DNA from: Sporisorium sorghi | Taxonomy: Eukaryota > Basidiomycota > Ustilaginomycetes > Ustilaginales > Ustilaginaceae | Length of the DNA: 53,718 bases | Direction: 5' to 3' | Assembly (NCBI GenBank): GCA_023212695.1 | Contig: JALCCG010000152.1 | Location: 1-53,718, forward strand | In this document: piece by piece, positions 21,606 to 32,671 of the stretch | How positions within the stretch are numbered: position 1 is the first letter of the stretch | Layout of the letters: each line of letters opens with the position of its first letter | The notes under the pieces: model-generated | What the model was told of the DNA's origin: nothing | What the model saw: only the letters and a program-made list of their open reading frames with translations | Databases searched by the model: none | Translations under genes and position numbers: made by a program

Positions 21606-22385
21606 ATGCAACCTCTCCTCCCCCTCCTGCACCTCATCCACGCGCTACCCCAAGCCCCGCCCCGCCGAGCACGCCCGATGCCCGCGCCGCTCTACCGCTC
21701 CGCTCCGCCCGACAGCGTCTTCGCGTCCTCCTCCTCCTCCGAACCGTCCTCGCAGTACGAGAACCTGTACCGCAGCCTGCTCGGGCCGCTGAATCTGTAC
21801 CTCAACGAACCGCTGCAATACGTGCCCCTGGGATCGCCACGGGGTCGTGGGCGCCTGGACCCCAACTATGCGGCGTACGAGCGCCACATGCGGACGCACG
21901 AGGCGTACATCGCGCCCGGAGCGGACAATTCCTTGCCAGCGGTCACGTCGAGGCTGCGCGCGCTACTCGAGAACAACGCCCCGGTGGGGCATACTGAGCA
22001 ACGTAAGTCTTCCCCCATCCTTGGATGCTCTCCGCGCAGTGTGCGTGTGCGGGCGCACTGACGTCGACTGGTTGCATTTCGTCTAGGCGCATTCCTGGCG
22101 CTCTTCGACGAGGTCGGCAACCACGCCAAGTCCGAGTTGCAGAACGCACTGCACCCGGAAAACGTCTCGTCGCAACACCAGTCTCCACTCTCCTCTCTGC
22201 ACAGAAAGTACGTTCAGCTGCTAGTGCTGCTCAATCATGACAACAACGCCGACCGAGTCACGGACCAGTTGAACGACGAGGAGAAAGCGCGCTTCGAGCA
22301 CACGATCGAGATGCTCATGGCCGAAGCAAATTTGTTGAACGTGGCCAAGGAGTACGCCTCGTCGTTCCCGCGAGGGGGTGTATGA
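21606..22385 (+). CDS. Unrecognised 231-residue protein
   Basis: Exon 1 is 21606-22002 and exon 2 is 22087-22385, joined by an 84-nt phase-1 intron (GTAAGT ... CGTCTAG). The N-terminus is short and hydrophobic (MQPLLPLLHLIHALPQA), followed by a Pro/Arg/Ser-rich stretch. This could be a weak signal or mitochondrial targeting peptide; it lacks the usual basic n-region of a secretory signal. The remainder looks globular and helical, with YENLYRSLLGPLNLYLNEPLQ, LFDEVGNHAKSELQNALH and a C-terminal EKARFEHTIEMLMAEANLL segment. I recognise no domain. The 3' end faces the RRM gene with only 35 bp between stop codons. Confidence 0.75.
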
Positions 22386-22420
22386 TGGCGGTGCGGCGGT
22401 GCAGCAAGAGGTCGGAGTTT

Positions 22421-22843
22421 TCATGGTGTAGCCTGAAGAGGTTGGTCCGTTTGTTGTGCACTCGATGCCGCTCCTGTAGAATCCCCTCCGTCCGCAGCAT
22501 GCTGCTTGAGCCATTCCTCATCATCCCACACGGCCCTTCCGCTCCTCGCACCGCCTGCTTGCTGCTGCTTGACCTTGTTCGGATCGGCCAGATTAACACT
22601 GATCGTCCGCCCATCGATCGCATTGAGGTTCATGTTGTCCAGCGCATCCAGCGCATCGTCGGGCGTAGAAAACGTGATGAATCCAAACCCCTTGTTGCGT
22701 TTGCCCCCCGCGGGTGTTGATGTGGACGGCACAGAGATCGAGACGATGTCGCCGAAGGGCGCAAAGTGCGCGGCTAGCGCGGATTCGTCCAAGTTGGAGG
22801 GGATGTTGCCGACGTAGATCGTTGATGAGTCTGTTGCGCTCAT
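22421..22843 (-). CDS. Single-RRM protein resembling the RRM half of cyclophilin-33/PPIE
   Basis: A single exon of 140 residues. One RNA-recognition motif fills residues ~7-88, with RNP2 IYVGNI and RNP1 KGFGFITF. After the RRM comes SVNLADPNKV, then AVWDDEEWLKQHA. The nuclear cyclophilin PPIE (Cyp33) has a matching tail after its N-terminal RRM, with VNLAKP and VW-acidic-WLK. Here the protein ends in a polar tail and no peptidyl-prolyl isomerase domain follows; the next gene is a flippase. A role in RNA binding, perhaps with the spliceosome, is inferred from that resemblance. The ATG at 22843 has a good context (ACCATGAGC). Confidence 0.85.
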   Translation of the reverse strand: MSATDSSTIYVGNIPSNLDESALAAHFAPFGDIVSISVPSTSTPAGGKRNKGFGFITFSTPDDALDALDNMNLNAIDGRTISVNLADPNKVKQQQAGGARSGRAVWDDEEWLKQHAADGGDSTGAASSAQQTDQPLQATP

Positions 22844-23229
22844 GGTGAGATAGCTTCGCGAAGGAGCAGGATGGTGGAGAGCGGAAAGAAGTCTTGTTTA
22901 GCCGTTCAAGGTCTGAGAAAAAGTGGGCGCATAGCCCGAGTTCCGAATCTTTTCAAGCGAGTTGACCAACGACAACAAAAACACAGCGCTGAAAAGCCAG
23001 CCCGAAATTGAGGCATCAAAAATCCCTTTCCCACAACCTGCAACGATGCCGTCACACCGCTTCACACGATGTCGCAACCCAATACACACACACACCATCC
23101 ATACAACCGACTGCCTACCACTTGAACTTGCAAACGAGTCATACATAACAAAGCAAATGAAGTGTCCATACAACGGAAAAAAAAACAAAAAACAAAAAAC
23201 AAAAAACAAAAAAAAAAAAAAACACGTCA
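22844..23229. other. Intergenic region RRM gene/flippase
   Basis: About 390 bp holding the RRM gene promoter and the flippase 3' flank. A-rich repeats of the form (CAAAAAA)n lie at about 23180-23222. No gene is visible. Confidence 0.55.
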
Positions 23230-26200
23230 CTACAACGCCATAAACTTGGACGCATCCGAAGGCGCCCTCTCGTGACTCGACCCTGCAGCCGTATGCCACG
23301 ACATCTGCGACGCACCCGACAGCTCATGCGAATGGCCGCCTCCCGCCTGCCTCGCTGTTGCCGTTCCCCCGACCGTCAAGCTCTGCTGCGAAGACGATGC
23401 AGCCATGGCTGACAAATCCATCAGCGGCATTGCTGGCGGCGGCGGCGAAGGTGTCTTGAACCGATCGTGGTATCTCGCGCCAGCCAGTTTGGTCGGCGTG
23501 GTCGGATTCGACCCGGACTGATCTGCCGCCGCAGCGTTGTTGGCCCTCGCATTCGCGTGAGTGGCGCCCGAGCCGTAGCTCGAGCCCGACACCGATCTGG
23601 ATCCTGCAGGCGCGTACCCATTGCCCGTCGCAGCCGGGTAGGGATTCACACCTTGATCGTACTCGGCTCCAAACTCGTCGTCAAACGCCCGCGTGAAGCT
23701 GTCCTTCGACGGCTGCTTCGTCATCATCGGATGCCTGGCCTGGCCTGTGCCATTGCCCTGATCCGCCCAGGTCGACGTCTGAACCTGGATCGTCGGCACA
23801 CCATCAGGTCGAGGCGTCCTTTCTGGGTCGTAATTGTCATACTGAGGAGCGTGCGTCGCATCGCCGCTGACGGCAAGCGAGTCTGGATCGTAGAACGACA
23901 GTCCAGACACGGCGCCATTGTTTCGATCATAGCTCGCCGCGGGGCTGTATCCAGACGGCGGCTGCAGCTGGGGCGTCCCCGTGTGCAGATTCTGACCATA
24001 GCCTCCGACGTTGCGGCGCGAGTAGTGATCCTCGTAGTCGCCGCCCATCTGAAGCGGATCAGCCGACGTGTCTGACCTGTCGTCTTCCTCGCCCACAGCA
24101 GACAGGTTCTTGAAGCGCTGCTGATGTTGCTGTTGATGATGACGCTGGCGCTCGGTCGATCGCTTGGCTTGCGCGAAGAGGCGGTTGTTCTGCCCTTCCA
24201 AATCGCGATCGCTGCCCCTTGTGAACGAGTCATCCGCATGAGTGTCGTCCTCGTCGTAAATGCCATGCTTAGCTGCTGCTGCGGCGGCATCAGCAGCCCG
24301 CTTCGCCCTCTTTTTGCTGTGGTGAGCGATACCCAGCTGGTCTTTGAGATCGCCACGTGTCCATGCCTCGCGCAGAATGTCGTGCTCGTTCGGGTGGAAC
24401 GACGAGCGCCAGGCGCGCGAAAAGAAGCGTGGCAGCAGCGAAACCACCGTAATGAGCAGGATGATGGCCCAGAAGTTGACCGTCTGGACGAGCCAGAACC
24501 CGACATCCTGGAAGGCGAACACGGGGAACGCCGAGTACAACAGCGTCCACACGTACACGCTCAGCAGCGAGATGATCTCGACCGCCCAGAAGATGCCCGT
24601 CCAGTGCTTGGCGATGATGCCAGCGTACAAGTTGGCCGTGGTCACTGCACCGGCAGCAATCGTGGTGCCAAACATGTTGAGCCCGTCCATCTCTTGACCG
24701 TTGGCGCCCACCATGGCACCGTAGGTGAAGAACCACCAGGGAATAAAGTAGCACACGGCGCCTTGGTACGCAGCATCGAGCATGCTCATGTAGAAGAGGA
24801 ACTTGGTGTACTCGGTGCCCTGGATGCCTCGCTTGTACGTCTGCGGGAACGACAGCAGCGCCTTGATGTTGACCACCTGGTCGAGCGCGCCGATCACAAT
24901 GACGCAGAGCGAGCTGAACACAAGGTTGTACAGCAAGATGTACGTGTAGTCGAAGATGTAGCTGCCGGTGAAGTCCGAGTCGATCTGGTAGAAGAACAAG
25001 ATCGAGGTCCAGATGATATTCTTGTAGAAGAAAACCTTGTGCAGATCCGAGATGCGGTGGTAGCACAGCTGGCCGTGAACCAACAGCAATCGAGTGAGGA
25101 AGCGGAACTGGCCGATGGCGTAGTCGGCACTCATCGATGCCTGGGCACCCTCGAGACCAGCGATGCCCACGCCGCAGTGCGCCTCTTGAATCATGGCAAC
25201 GTCGTTGGCACCGTCGCCAATCGCGAGGGTCATCGCATTCTTGCCGTCCTTGACCAGCTTGACCGTGAGCGCCTTCTGGGCGGGCGAGACACGGCAGCAG
25301 ACAACAGCCTCGCACTGCGTGGTGAGCGCCAGGAACAGCGGCCGCAGATTCGAGTCGAGCGCATAACGGAGCGTTTCACCGTCAATGACAACCGCAAACC
25401 CGTCCTTGGGCGCTTGCTCGGTTCGTTCGACGGTGAGACGGTTCTTGCGCGCCTTGCCACCTTTGCGCGTCGACGGCTCCTCCACCACCACCACGGGCCT
25501 GCCTGCAGCCGCGATCTTGTTGCACGCCGCCTCGAGCTGTGCGCGCGTGCCTGTCTCGTGATCGGCCGAGATGATCATGATCTCCATGTCCGAGGTAAGC
25601 AGGTTGCAGCTGAAGCCGATCTCGATGGCGGTCTGAAGCTTGTCACCCGTCAAGATCCACAGCTTGATGCCGGCTCGGTGCAGCGTCTCGATGGCTTCAG
25701 GCACGCCCACCTGCAGCTTGTCCTCGAGCGCAGTGGCACCTAGCAGGGTGAGATCGACCTCGATCTTCTCATTCGCCTCGTCGATGGCTTCGTCACGGTC
25801 AGTGAGACTGGCGCTGGCCTCGTCGTGAATGCGCGCCCATTCGATGTACTCGGCTTCGTCCAGGTAGCGGTAAGCGATGCAAAGCGTACGCAGACCAGCA
25901 TTGGCGAAGGCCTCAAGATCGTGGAAGGTGGCCTGCTTTAGCTCTTCGGGATGATCGGCACGAAGACGTTGGTAGATGACCGAATCAGCACCCTTGGTGA
26001 TCATCAGAATGCGTCCGTCGGCTTCACGTACGATGATCGACATTCGCTTTCGGGTGCTGTTGAACTCGAGCACCTTGAGCGGCGTGTACTGCTCGGGCTG
26101 GCCCAGCACCTCGATATCGATCGTGTTGTTGTTCTTGGCGATGAAGACGGCACCAGCATCACGCGCAGCTGCGACCAGAGCGGCCTCGTCTGGCGATTCG

Positions 26201-27583
26201 GCTTTGTAGTCTAGCGTGTACGGATCGTTGCCATCCGGACGATCCGCAAGCGCAGTATGACAGAGCGCAAGAGCTCGGAAAAACGTGATGATGTTCTTGC
26301 GCTGTGCGTCCGAAGCGCCTGCCGCCAACGTCTCGGCCATGGGCGTCGAAATGAGCGTCATCTTGCTGGGTCGCAGATACCGGTTCTTGAAGGCACCATT
26401 CATGATGTCGACCATCCGCTTCTTGGAAATGGCCAGCTCCTGCTCCTGCTTCTCTGCGCTGAAGCCCGACGTGTCCTTGCCCTCTCGCTTCATTGCACCG
26501 ACCATGGCCTCAGTGACGCCGTCACCGTACGAGACGCCGTTGATGGAGCACTTCTTGAACTCCATGACGTTCTGCGTGAGCGTGCCGGTCTTGTCGGAGA
26601 AGATGTACTCGATCTGGCCAAGGTCGTCCGAGATGTTCCATGTCTTGGGCACGCACGGGTAGTCGAGCGGCGCATAGTACATCTCGATGTCCTGATAGAT
26701 GAAGAAGGCCTGGATGGTCTTGACAATCTCGATGGAGATGTAGAGCGAGATGGGCACGATGTTCTGGAAGACGACGAGGCACGAGCCAAAGATGACGAGC
26801 GCATTGACGACGTTGCTGGTGCTGATCTCGGCGCCCACCTCGTAGTAGGCGCGGCTGGTGTTCTTGTTGCTGAGACGCAGGCCGCCGATGACGGCACAGA
26901 CGATGCAGAGGACCATGAGGATGACAAAGTTGACAATGACGTTGAAGTTGGTCTCCTTCTCGACCTTGGAGCGTTTGGACGGGGTCTCACCCGAGTTGAG
27001 CATGATCTTTGTGTCTTCGCCCGTGAAGAGGACAAGGCCAATGACCCATTCGGTGTTTCGGAGAGCGCAGCCTCGCAGCAGGAGCTCGTTGATGGTGATG
27101 GGCTCGACGCGGCGCGTGCGAGCTTCGGCGGCGGCGTAGGCGCTGCTGTCCGGTGGCAACGACTCGAGCGTGTCGGCAAAGTCGCCTTCCTTGCTGGGCT
27201 CGCTGACGCTGTACTTGAGCAGGCCGTTGTAGCTGTAGAGGTTGGCGTGCGGCGCTTCGCTGTCGATGACGAAGCGAGCATGCTCGACGTCTTCTTCGCA
27301 TTGGATGCCCATGGTGGCCTTGAGCGACTTGCGCACCTTGAGGTTGGTTTCGCCGTCGAGATTTTTCGTCTCGATGTACGCGTTACCGTCCGGGTCGGAC
27401 GTGTTGAGCACAACAATGTCGGCGGGGACCTGCTCATCCTCGCGCAGCATGACAATGTCGCCGACTTCGAGCTTTTTCCAGAGCGTGCGTTCCCATCGTG
27501 CGGTGCCGGGTGTGTGTCGTCGATAGTCGACGACGCCTTCGACGTTGGCGCCTGAAGTGAGAACGGTGGTGGCGCTGGGACCT

Positions 27584-27630
<47 letters not shown>

Positions 27631-28950
27631 GTTGGGTTGGAGCGGCTGGAGCACCGAGACGCTGCTTGCATTCGCGTCAGCGTAGTTGGCTGATGACATG
27701 CCGCGGGTGAGTGCTGCATTCGAATGGTTGTAGCTTGTGCCGTAGAGGCTGCTGCTCTCGCGCTCGCTTTCGCTCATGATGGTGCCCAGAGCGCGGGAGC
27801 TGACGATGCTGTCGCTGCGCATACTGCGTGTGTCGGGTCGGCGTCCGAACTCGTCTGTGCCGCGGAAAGCGTCGTTTGCCCCGTTGGAACGCCGCGAGCT
27901 GCCACCAACTTGACGCATTCCGATGGCATCCTCCTTTTCACGCAGCTTGCGAACGCCTTTGGAGACCTTGCCGCTGCCTCGTCCCGAAAGGCCAAAGAGC
28001 TTCTGAAGCCAGGAACGCTGGTCCTTGGCCTGGTTGAGGTTGCGCCAGCTGCCGAGACGGGTGACGGCCGAGTTGTTGACCTCGTTGTCGAGCACGTGTC
28101 TGCGATGGTCCTCTATCGAGTCCTTGATGGCGGTGATGGTTAGGATGGCGACAAGCGGCAACATGGCGATCTGCGGGATGGTTGCACCGAAGGTAGGAAA
28201 AACTTGAAGGACGACGAGACCCAAGAAGTAAATGTTGGCGACGCGGCGGAACTGCTCAAAGAGGAATCTGGGAAGAAAGGTGAGGATGGTGTACTTGGAG
28301 GTGCGGACCTTGTTGCGCGGGTAGACGACGGCTGGCTCGCCGTTCTTGCGCAGTTCGGAACGGGGCGGGGGGATGTTGACGTAGACGTTTCTCCTCTTCT
28401 TGGGCTTCATCTTGCGCATGGTTGGACCAGCCGGTTCGGATTGTGGTAGGACCGCATCTTGCGTCGGCTCGTCTTTCTCGTCGGAGCCTTGTTCGGCAAT
28501 GGCTGAATCGGGCACGACGCCCTGCTGGGCCGAAGCAAAGGCAGCGTCAGAGTCGAGGTGGTAGCCGGAGGGACCATCGGAGCGACGCTTTTTGGCCTCT
28601 TCGGAGACTAAATGTGCCAGAGTGGAGCCCTTTTGCTGTTGTTGCTTGCGCAAAGTTCGACCACGAAAGAGCTTGTGCGAGAGGCTGTTGGTGCGCTTTG
28701 CTTTCCTTCTCTCGTCTCTGCGCTGTTCCGATCGGTGTGACTCGGCAATGGAAGCGGCGGCGGTCCTGACGGTTTTGAGCTGGAGGTTGGGGTCGACCAT
28801 GGGATCGTAATCTGGGTGTGTGGGGTCGGTGATGTAAGACTGATCAGACGGCCCCGCTTGATAGGGCTGCGTGTGATTGGGGTCATAGTGACGGCCGGCC
28901 TGATCGAGGCCACTGTGGCTGTAAAGGTGCTCTGAGCGACCAAAGGCCAT
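23230..28950 (-). CDS. DNF1: P4-ATPase phospholipid flippase, Dnf type
   Basis: A single exon of 1,906 residues from the ATG at 28950 (ATCATGGCC). The open frame continues upstream without an ATG, so this is the first usable start. The protein moves phospholipids from the outer to the cytosolic leaflet of the plasma membrane or Golgi/endosome membranes. Seen in order: a polar N-terminus; RTSKYTILTFLPRFLFEQF, then VANIYFLGLVVLQVFPTFG (TM1-2); the actuator motif DGETNLK; the phosphorylation motif FSDKTGTLTQN with Asp786; LTGDKLQTAIEIG; GDGANDVAMIQEAHCGVGI; and the C-terminal membrane domain starting YHRISDLHKVFFYKN. TM1-2 and AIKDSIEDHRRHVLDNEVNN favour the Dnf1/Dnf2 branch over Drs2. A polyglutamine run lies around residues 440-456. 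The C-terminal ~400 residues are disordered and rich in Gly, Ser and Gln. It is longer than usual Dnf proteins because of both disordered ends. Confidence 0.95.
27584..27631 (-). repeat. CAG trinucleotide repeat coding polyglutamine
   Basis: A (CTG)n run on the plus strand, i.e. CAG on the coding strand, with an interrupting CAA at each end. It encodes about 16 Gln in a loop between TM2 and the actuator domain of the flippase. Confidence 0.9.
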
Positions 28951-29837
28951 GATGAAAGAATTTCGACGTGCGTCTGACTCGAGCCAGCGAGTCGAAGAGG
29001 GGGGAAGGCGGGATCTGGCGGCTAGATCGTGACGAGACGACGATGCAAGCAAGGCTGGAGTTACAGATGCATGCGGGAGAGATCCACCGAGAAGTGACAA
29101 GAAGAAGAAGCAGCTGCTGAAAGGAGGAATGGATGTCGATCAAGATAGTTAGTGGTATTGCGGTTGCAGACGGAACCAGCCGTGTGCGTGGATCCCGATC
29201 GCGAAACGGCCTAGTGATGGATGCTCTACGTATCGCTGTAGTGGGACGAGTGGGTCAACGACAGGAATCGATGATGGTCGAGACGAATGATGCGATGTGG
29301 GTGAGCAGCAGCAGCAGCGAGTGAGGATGGTGGCTGACGGAGAGAGCGAGATCAAGTGGTGGGAGAAGAGAGGTGGGAGAAATGTCTCGACTTAGTTAGC
29401 TCGACTCGATTCGACTTGCAACGGCGTTGAGATCCGATACAGTAGAGAGATGAAAGCGGCGTTGGAGCAAGCAAGCAAGCAAACAAAGTCAGAGCCAAAT
29501 AAGGGTTCGAGCTCTGTGACAAAGATAGAGAGAGAGAGAGAGGCAACGCCGCACCGAGGCGGGAAAGGGTCCTTTGCTGCTCCTGAGACTGAGCTTCCTC
29601 TCGCCGTATGCACAGAGCGAGCAGTGGGTCACTTTCGGCCTTCCCGAAACACCACTTTCTCGCTCTCTCTCTCTCTCTCTCACGCACACACTTTACCCGA
29701 CATCGGATGTGCCTGCTGTGCCTAAGCCTGATGATGGCCAACATTCGGCTGCTCCGCTTCTCGTAGACTAAGGGATCGGTAGCAAGCGAGTGCCGGTCGA
29801 CGCCGTTCGGCCACACTAGAACCTTTTTTTTACGAGG

Positions 29838-29875
29838 AAAAAAAAAAAAATAATAATAATAATAATAATAATAAT
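29838..29875. repeat. A13 followed by (TAA)8
   Basis: Thirteen A are followed directly by eight TAA units. This is a simple sequence repeat in the 2-kb gene-free stretch. Confidence 0.9.
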
Positions 29876-30615
29876 CAATTTATCGATTTTCTTCTCGCCG
29901 TCCTTTCAAGGGCCAACTTGTCCGTCAGGCTGGAAGCGCTACACCCTGACGACAGGAAATTGAAGCCTCACCTCCTGGCAATGGTGCAAGAGGACCACAG
30001 CTCGCTCATCGGGTCGAGTGAAGCTGCGAAGGAGAAGAAAGTTTTCAGCGCTAACTTTTATCTTAAGCGAGATGAAGCAAGAAGCAGTGTCTGTCGTCAA
30101 ATTTGGAAACAGGGGCTTTTCGACCTGCGTGTCGGCACTGACAGAGACACAGAGCTTGTGTGTGTGTGTGTGTCTCAAAGCCTGAAGGAAGGGTCCAACT
30201 CACACAAAAGAAAAATCAAGACACGTCTTTTTCCACCGCGCGTCTCCCACACCAAGACGCGCCACGGCCGAAGTGCAGCTGTTCAAAGCCACAGCAGAAT
30301 CTTGAAAATGACAGCAAAGCACCGCACCGCACCGCACCGCACCGCACAGCACAGCAAACGGCAGCGCGTTTGACGCAGCAATGCACGTCCTCTCTCTCTC
30401 TGTCTTCTTCTACGGGCCTTCAGGACACATTTTCAAGATTGGCTTTTTCTCGTCGATTCTTTCTCCTCTTCGCTTGGCTGCTGCTCGCATACCATTAGCA
30501 AAGGACTATCCTGCCAGCCCTGAGTGCAGAGACAGTTGGGCTTTGAGGCACACGAACTGTGCGCTAGACGTTGACAAGCCCCTAAGTCACTTCTTGGCGT
30601 TCGGAGAGCGAAAGG

Positions 30616-30662
<47 letters not shown>
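30616..30662. repeat. Poly-A run of about 47 bases
   Basis: An uninterrupted A run, followed by AAAG units. It could be the relic of a retrotransposed 3' end, but I see no coding or LINE-like sequence next to it and no flanking target-site duplication that I could confirm. Confidence 0.85.
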
Positions 30663-30664
<2 letters not shown>

Positions 30665-30962
30665 AAGAAAAAAGGCGTTCAACGCACGGGCCGGGAGAAC
30701 TGCCGAGTGCACGGATCGGCAAATGAGGTCCGAAATTTGTCGCTGCAGAAAGTCAATCGCTTCGGCAGGCGGTCAGGTAAGGCAGGACAAGCTTTTCGAC
30801 AAGGCGATCCGAACTGCAATGTCGATCGGACAAAACAACCGCCCGATCTCATCACTCTTGCACACTCTCTCACTTCTGCACAAGCCTTGATTCCGATCTC
30901 AACGCAGACTTCCTCCTTGATCGACTTGCAATTCCAGAGCCACCGGTTCGAGACACTTGCTA

Positions 30963-31556
30963 CTACTGGTGAATGTTCTCGTCGCGGCTGCGGAACTCCT
31001 TGGCGTACGCCATAAACGTGTCCGCGGCGCCAAGCGACAGGAGCATGGTGTCAAGCACCCAGGCGGGAAGCACCTTGCTGGCGTAGCTCAATCCGTACAT
31101 TGCACGAGGCAGATAGACGATCCTGCTACGGTCGCCTTCGAAGATCTCGACGATCTTATTCGCCGCTTCCGGGATGGTGAGCGTCGGCAGGAGGAACTGG
31201 TCGTGCGTGTCGAGCATGCGGCCCTCGGCCATCTTGGACTCGATCTTGAGCGGGCACACGATCGAGTTGCGCACGTTGTCCACCTGGTGGTACGCGTGCA
31301 GCTCGGCCGACAGCGACGAGTGCAGCGACACGGTCGCCGCCTTGGACGCGTTGTAGCCCGCCTTGGCCGGCAGCTCGATGTACGCCGCGCCGGAGCCGAT
31401 GATGAGGATGTGTCCGCCCCAGCCGTTCTTGGCCTGCTTGTACGGGCGGTCCTTGACGCCGCCGTCCGGCAGCATGTGCTCGCCGAACGCCTTGAGCGTC
31501 ACGCGCTCAGCCTCACAGAAACGTTGAAATTTCGAGCCGACTTTCTTGACCCGCAT
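30963..31556 (-). pseudogene. N-terminally truncated short-chain dehydrogenase/reductase
   Basis: An open frame of 197 residues covering only the C-terminal part of an SDR. It starts after the region that should hold the TGxxxGIG cofactor loop and the NNAG motif. It retains the central strand GHILIIGSGAAYIELP, the catalytic pair in YNASK and a following ELHAYHQVDNVRNSIVCP segment. The first ~15 residues after the available ATG (MRVKKVGSK) do not look like SDR sequence. I find no upstream exon on this strand that supplies the missing half. The protein could not bind NAD(P)H in the usual way, so a broken gene is the best call. It sits exactly at the border of the secreted protein island. Confidence 0.7.
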
Positions 31557-32412
31557 TTTCTTCTATTTTTTCTTTCTTCCTTTTTGTTCTTTCTCGAAAT
31601 TGTATAGATCATGACCGAAAACTTCAAGAGCCGCTTGATCAAGACGGACAGAGATGGCGGTGGCGATGAAATAGACTCACCCAAACGACAAACTGCACGC
31701 TCCGAAGACCAAGAGCATGCCGAGGAGCCGCGGCTGTCACTCGGCATGGTGCCACTTTCGGGCCGACTTTGCAGCCACAAAAGTGGCTCACGGGGGACAG
31801 CAACCTACCGTGATGAGGTGTGTCACGACAATGCTTATTACAGCTCCCACAAGGGACTCTGCTTTCAGGCACAGGAGAAAGGCCAAGGGAGAGTTTGCGA
31901 AAGTTGAGCAAGTCTCCTCCCTTCATTAGTTGATTTCGTCATCAGCCAGCTGTAACCGCGTTGTAGCCCTACGTCGCCATTTTTGCATCGCTGACCAGGA
32001 CGGGTAACAGATACCGCCGTAGTCGGATTGTCTTCGCCCACCAGCTTCAAACCTCTTTTCACACCTTTGTGACTCCCTCGACAATATACTTGAAAATTGG
32101 CTCTAGGAGATGAAGAGGCCCTTCTTGCTTTTGACCAACGGTGGCGCCTCATCTCCTGGTCAAGGCCATCGATGAAACTGTGTGTGCGTAAGTGCAACAC
32201 AGCCACCAGGCTGCTGCCACGTCACCCTTCCTCATCTCTTGCCAGATGTGTACATGTCCACTCATCTGTGCGGCTGCGCCAAGATCAGAGGTCGAAAAGC
32301 TCATAAGCCGGCACGGTCTCTCTTGCTCTTCGTTCTTTCATCCAACCAACCATCCATCCATCCAACAACTCACTCAACAATCTTGCTACCGCTCTTCCCA
32401 TTTTTAACATCC
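31557..32412. other. Gap between SDR fragment and first small secreted gene
   Basis: About 850 bp. A pyrimidine-rich tract lies at 31560-31595. The remainder shows only short overlapping frames with no family resemblance that I can support. Confidence 0.5.
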
Positions 32413-32671
32413 ATGAGGTTCACCTTCTTCTCCTTTGCCGCCCTGTCTGCCGTGCTTCTTCTGGCTATGGGGGCCGCAGCGGATGGTAGTGATTGCCGCT
32501 GTTCAAAAGACCTATACTGTTGCGAGACTTACGAGTAAGTTGACTCTCTAGTATGCAATGCGAACACATCTTGTGATTTGGCTGTGACTGACAGTGGTGG
32601 TCGATATTGCCCTTCTTAGTTCTCCTCATGGCCCCCGTTTCACCTGTTCAAACGACCCGAATTGCCCCTAG
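32413..32671 (+). CDS. Six-cysteine small secreted protein 1
   Basis: Exon 1 is 32413-32534 and exon 2 is 32620-32671, with an 85-nt phase-2 intron (GTAAGT ... CTTCTTAG). The product is 57 residues. A signal peptide (about residues 1-23, MRFTFFSFAALSAVLLLAMG) is followed by a mature peptide of roughly 34 residues with cysteines spaced C-x-C-x5-CC-x12-C-x5-C, ending Cys-Pro-stop. An earlier AG at 32592-32594 would give a shorter five-cysteine product. The later acceptor was chosen because it restores the six-cysteine layout of the two neighbours at 34114 and 34906. The function is unknown; size and secretion fit an effector or antimicrobial-like peptide. Confidence 0.62.

Larger units (their letters stand above)
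28951..30962. other. Gene-poor region with homopolymers and microsatellites
   Basis: Two kilobases without a supported gene. It includes the flippase promoter and 5' leader, CT/GA-rich tracts near 29530 and 29660, A13 then (TAA)8 at 29838-29875, a GT repeat near 30160, a (CACCG)n-like run near 30320 and a run of 47 A at 30616-30662. It marks the transition from housekeeping genes to the accessory island. Confidence 0.6.

Noticed and set aside
24124..25743. 539-codon plus-strand frame opposite the flippase
   Set aside because: It is antisense to conserved P4-ATPase motifs and has low-information composition.
30616..30662. Poly-A tail of a retroelement
   Set aside because: No reverse transcriptase, endonuclease or target-site duplication could be seen nearby. 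Long A/T runs are common in intergenic DNA of this window.
32595..32619. Earlier splice acceptor for six-cysteine gene 1
   Set aside because: An AG at 32593-32594 would give a shorter five-cysteine product ending at 32619. The later acceptor matches the six-cysteine Cys-Pro-stop end of gene 2.
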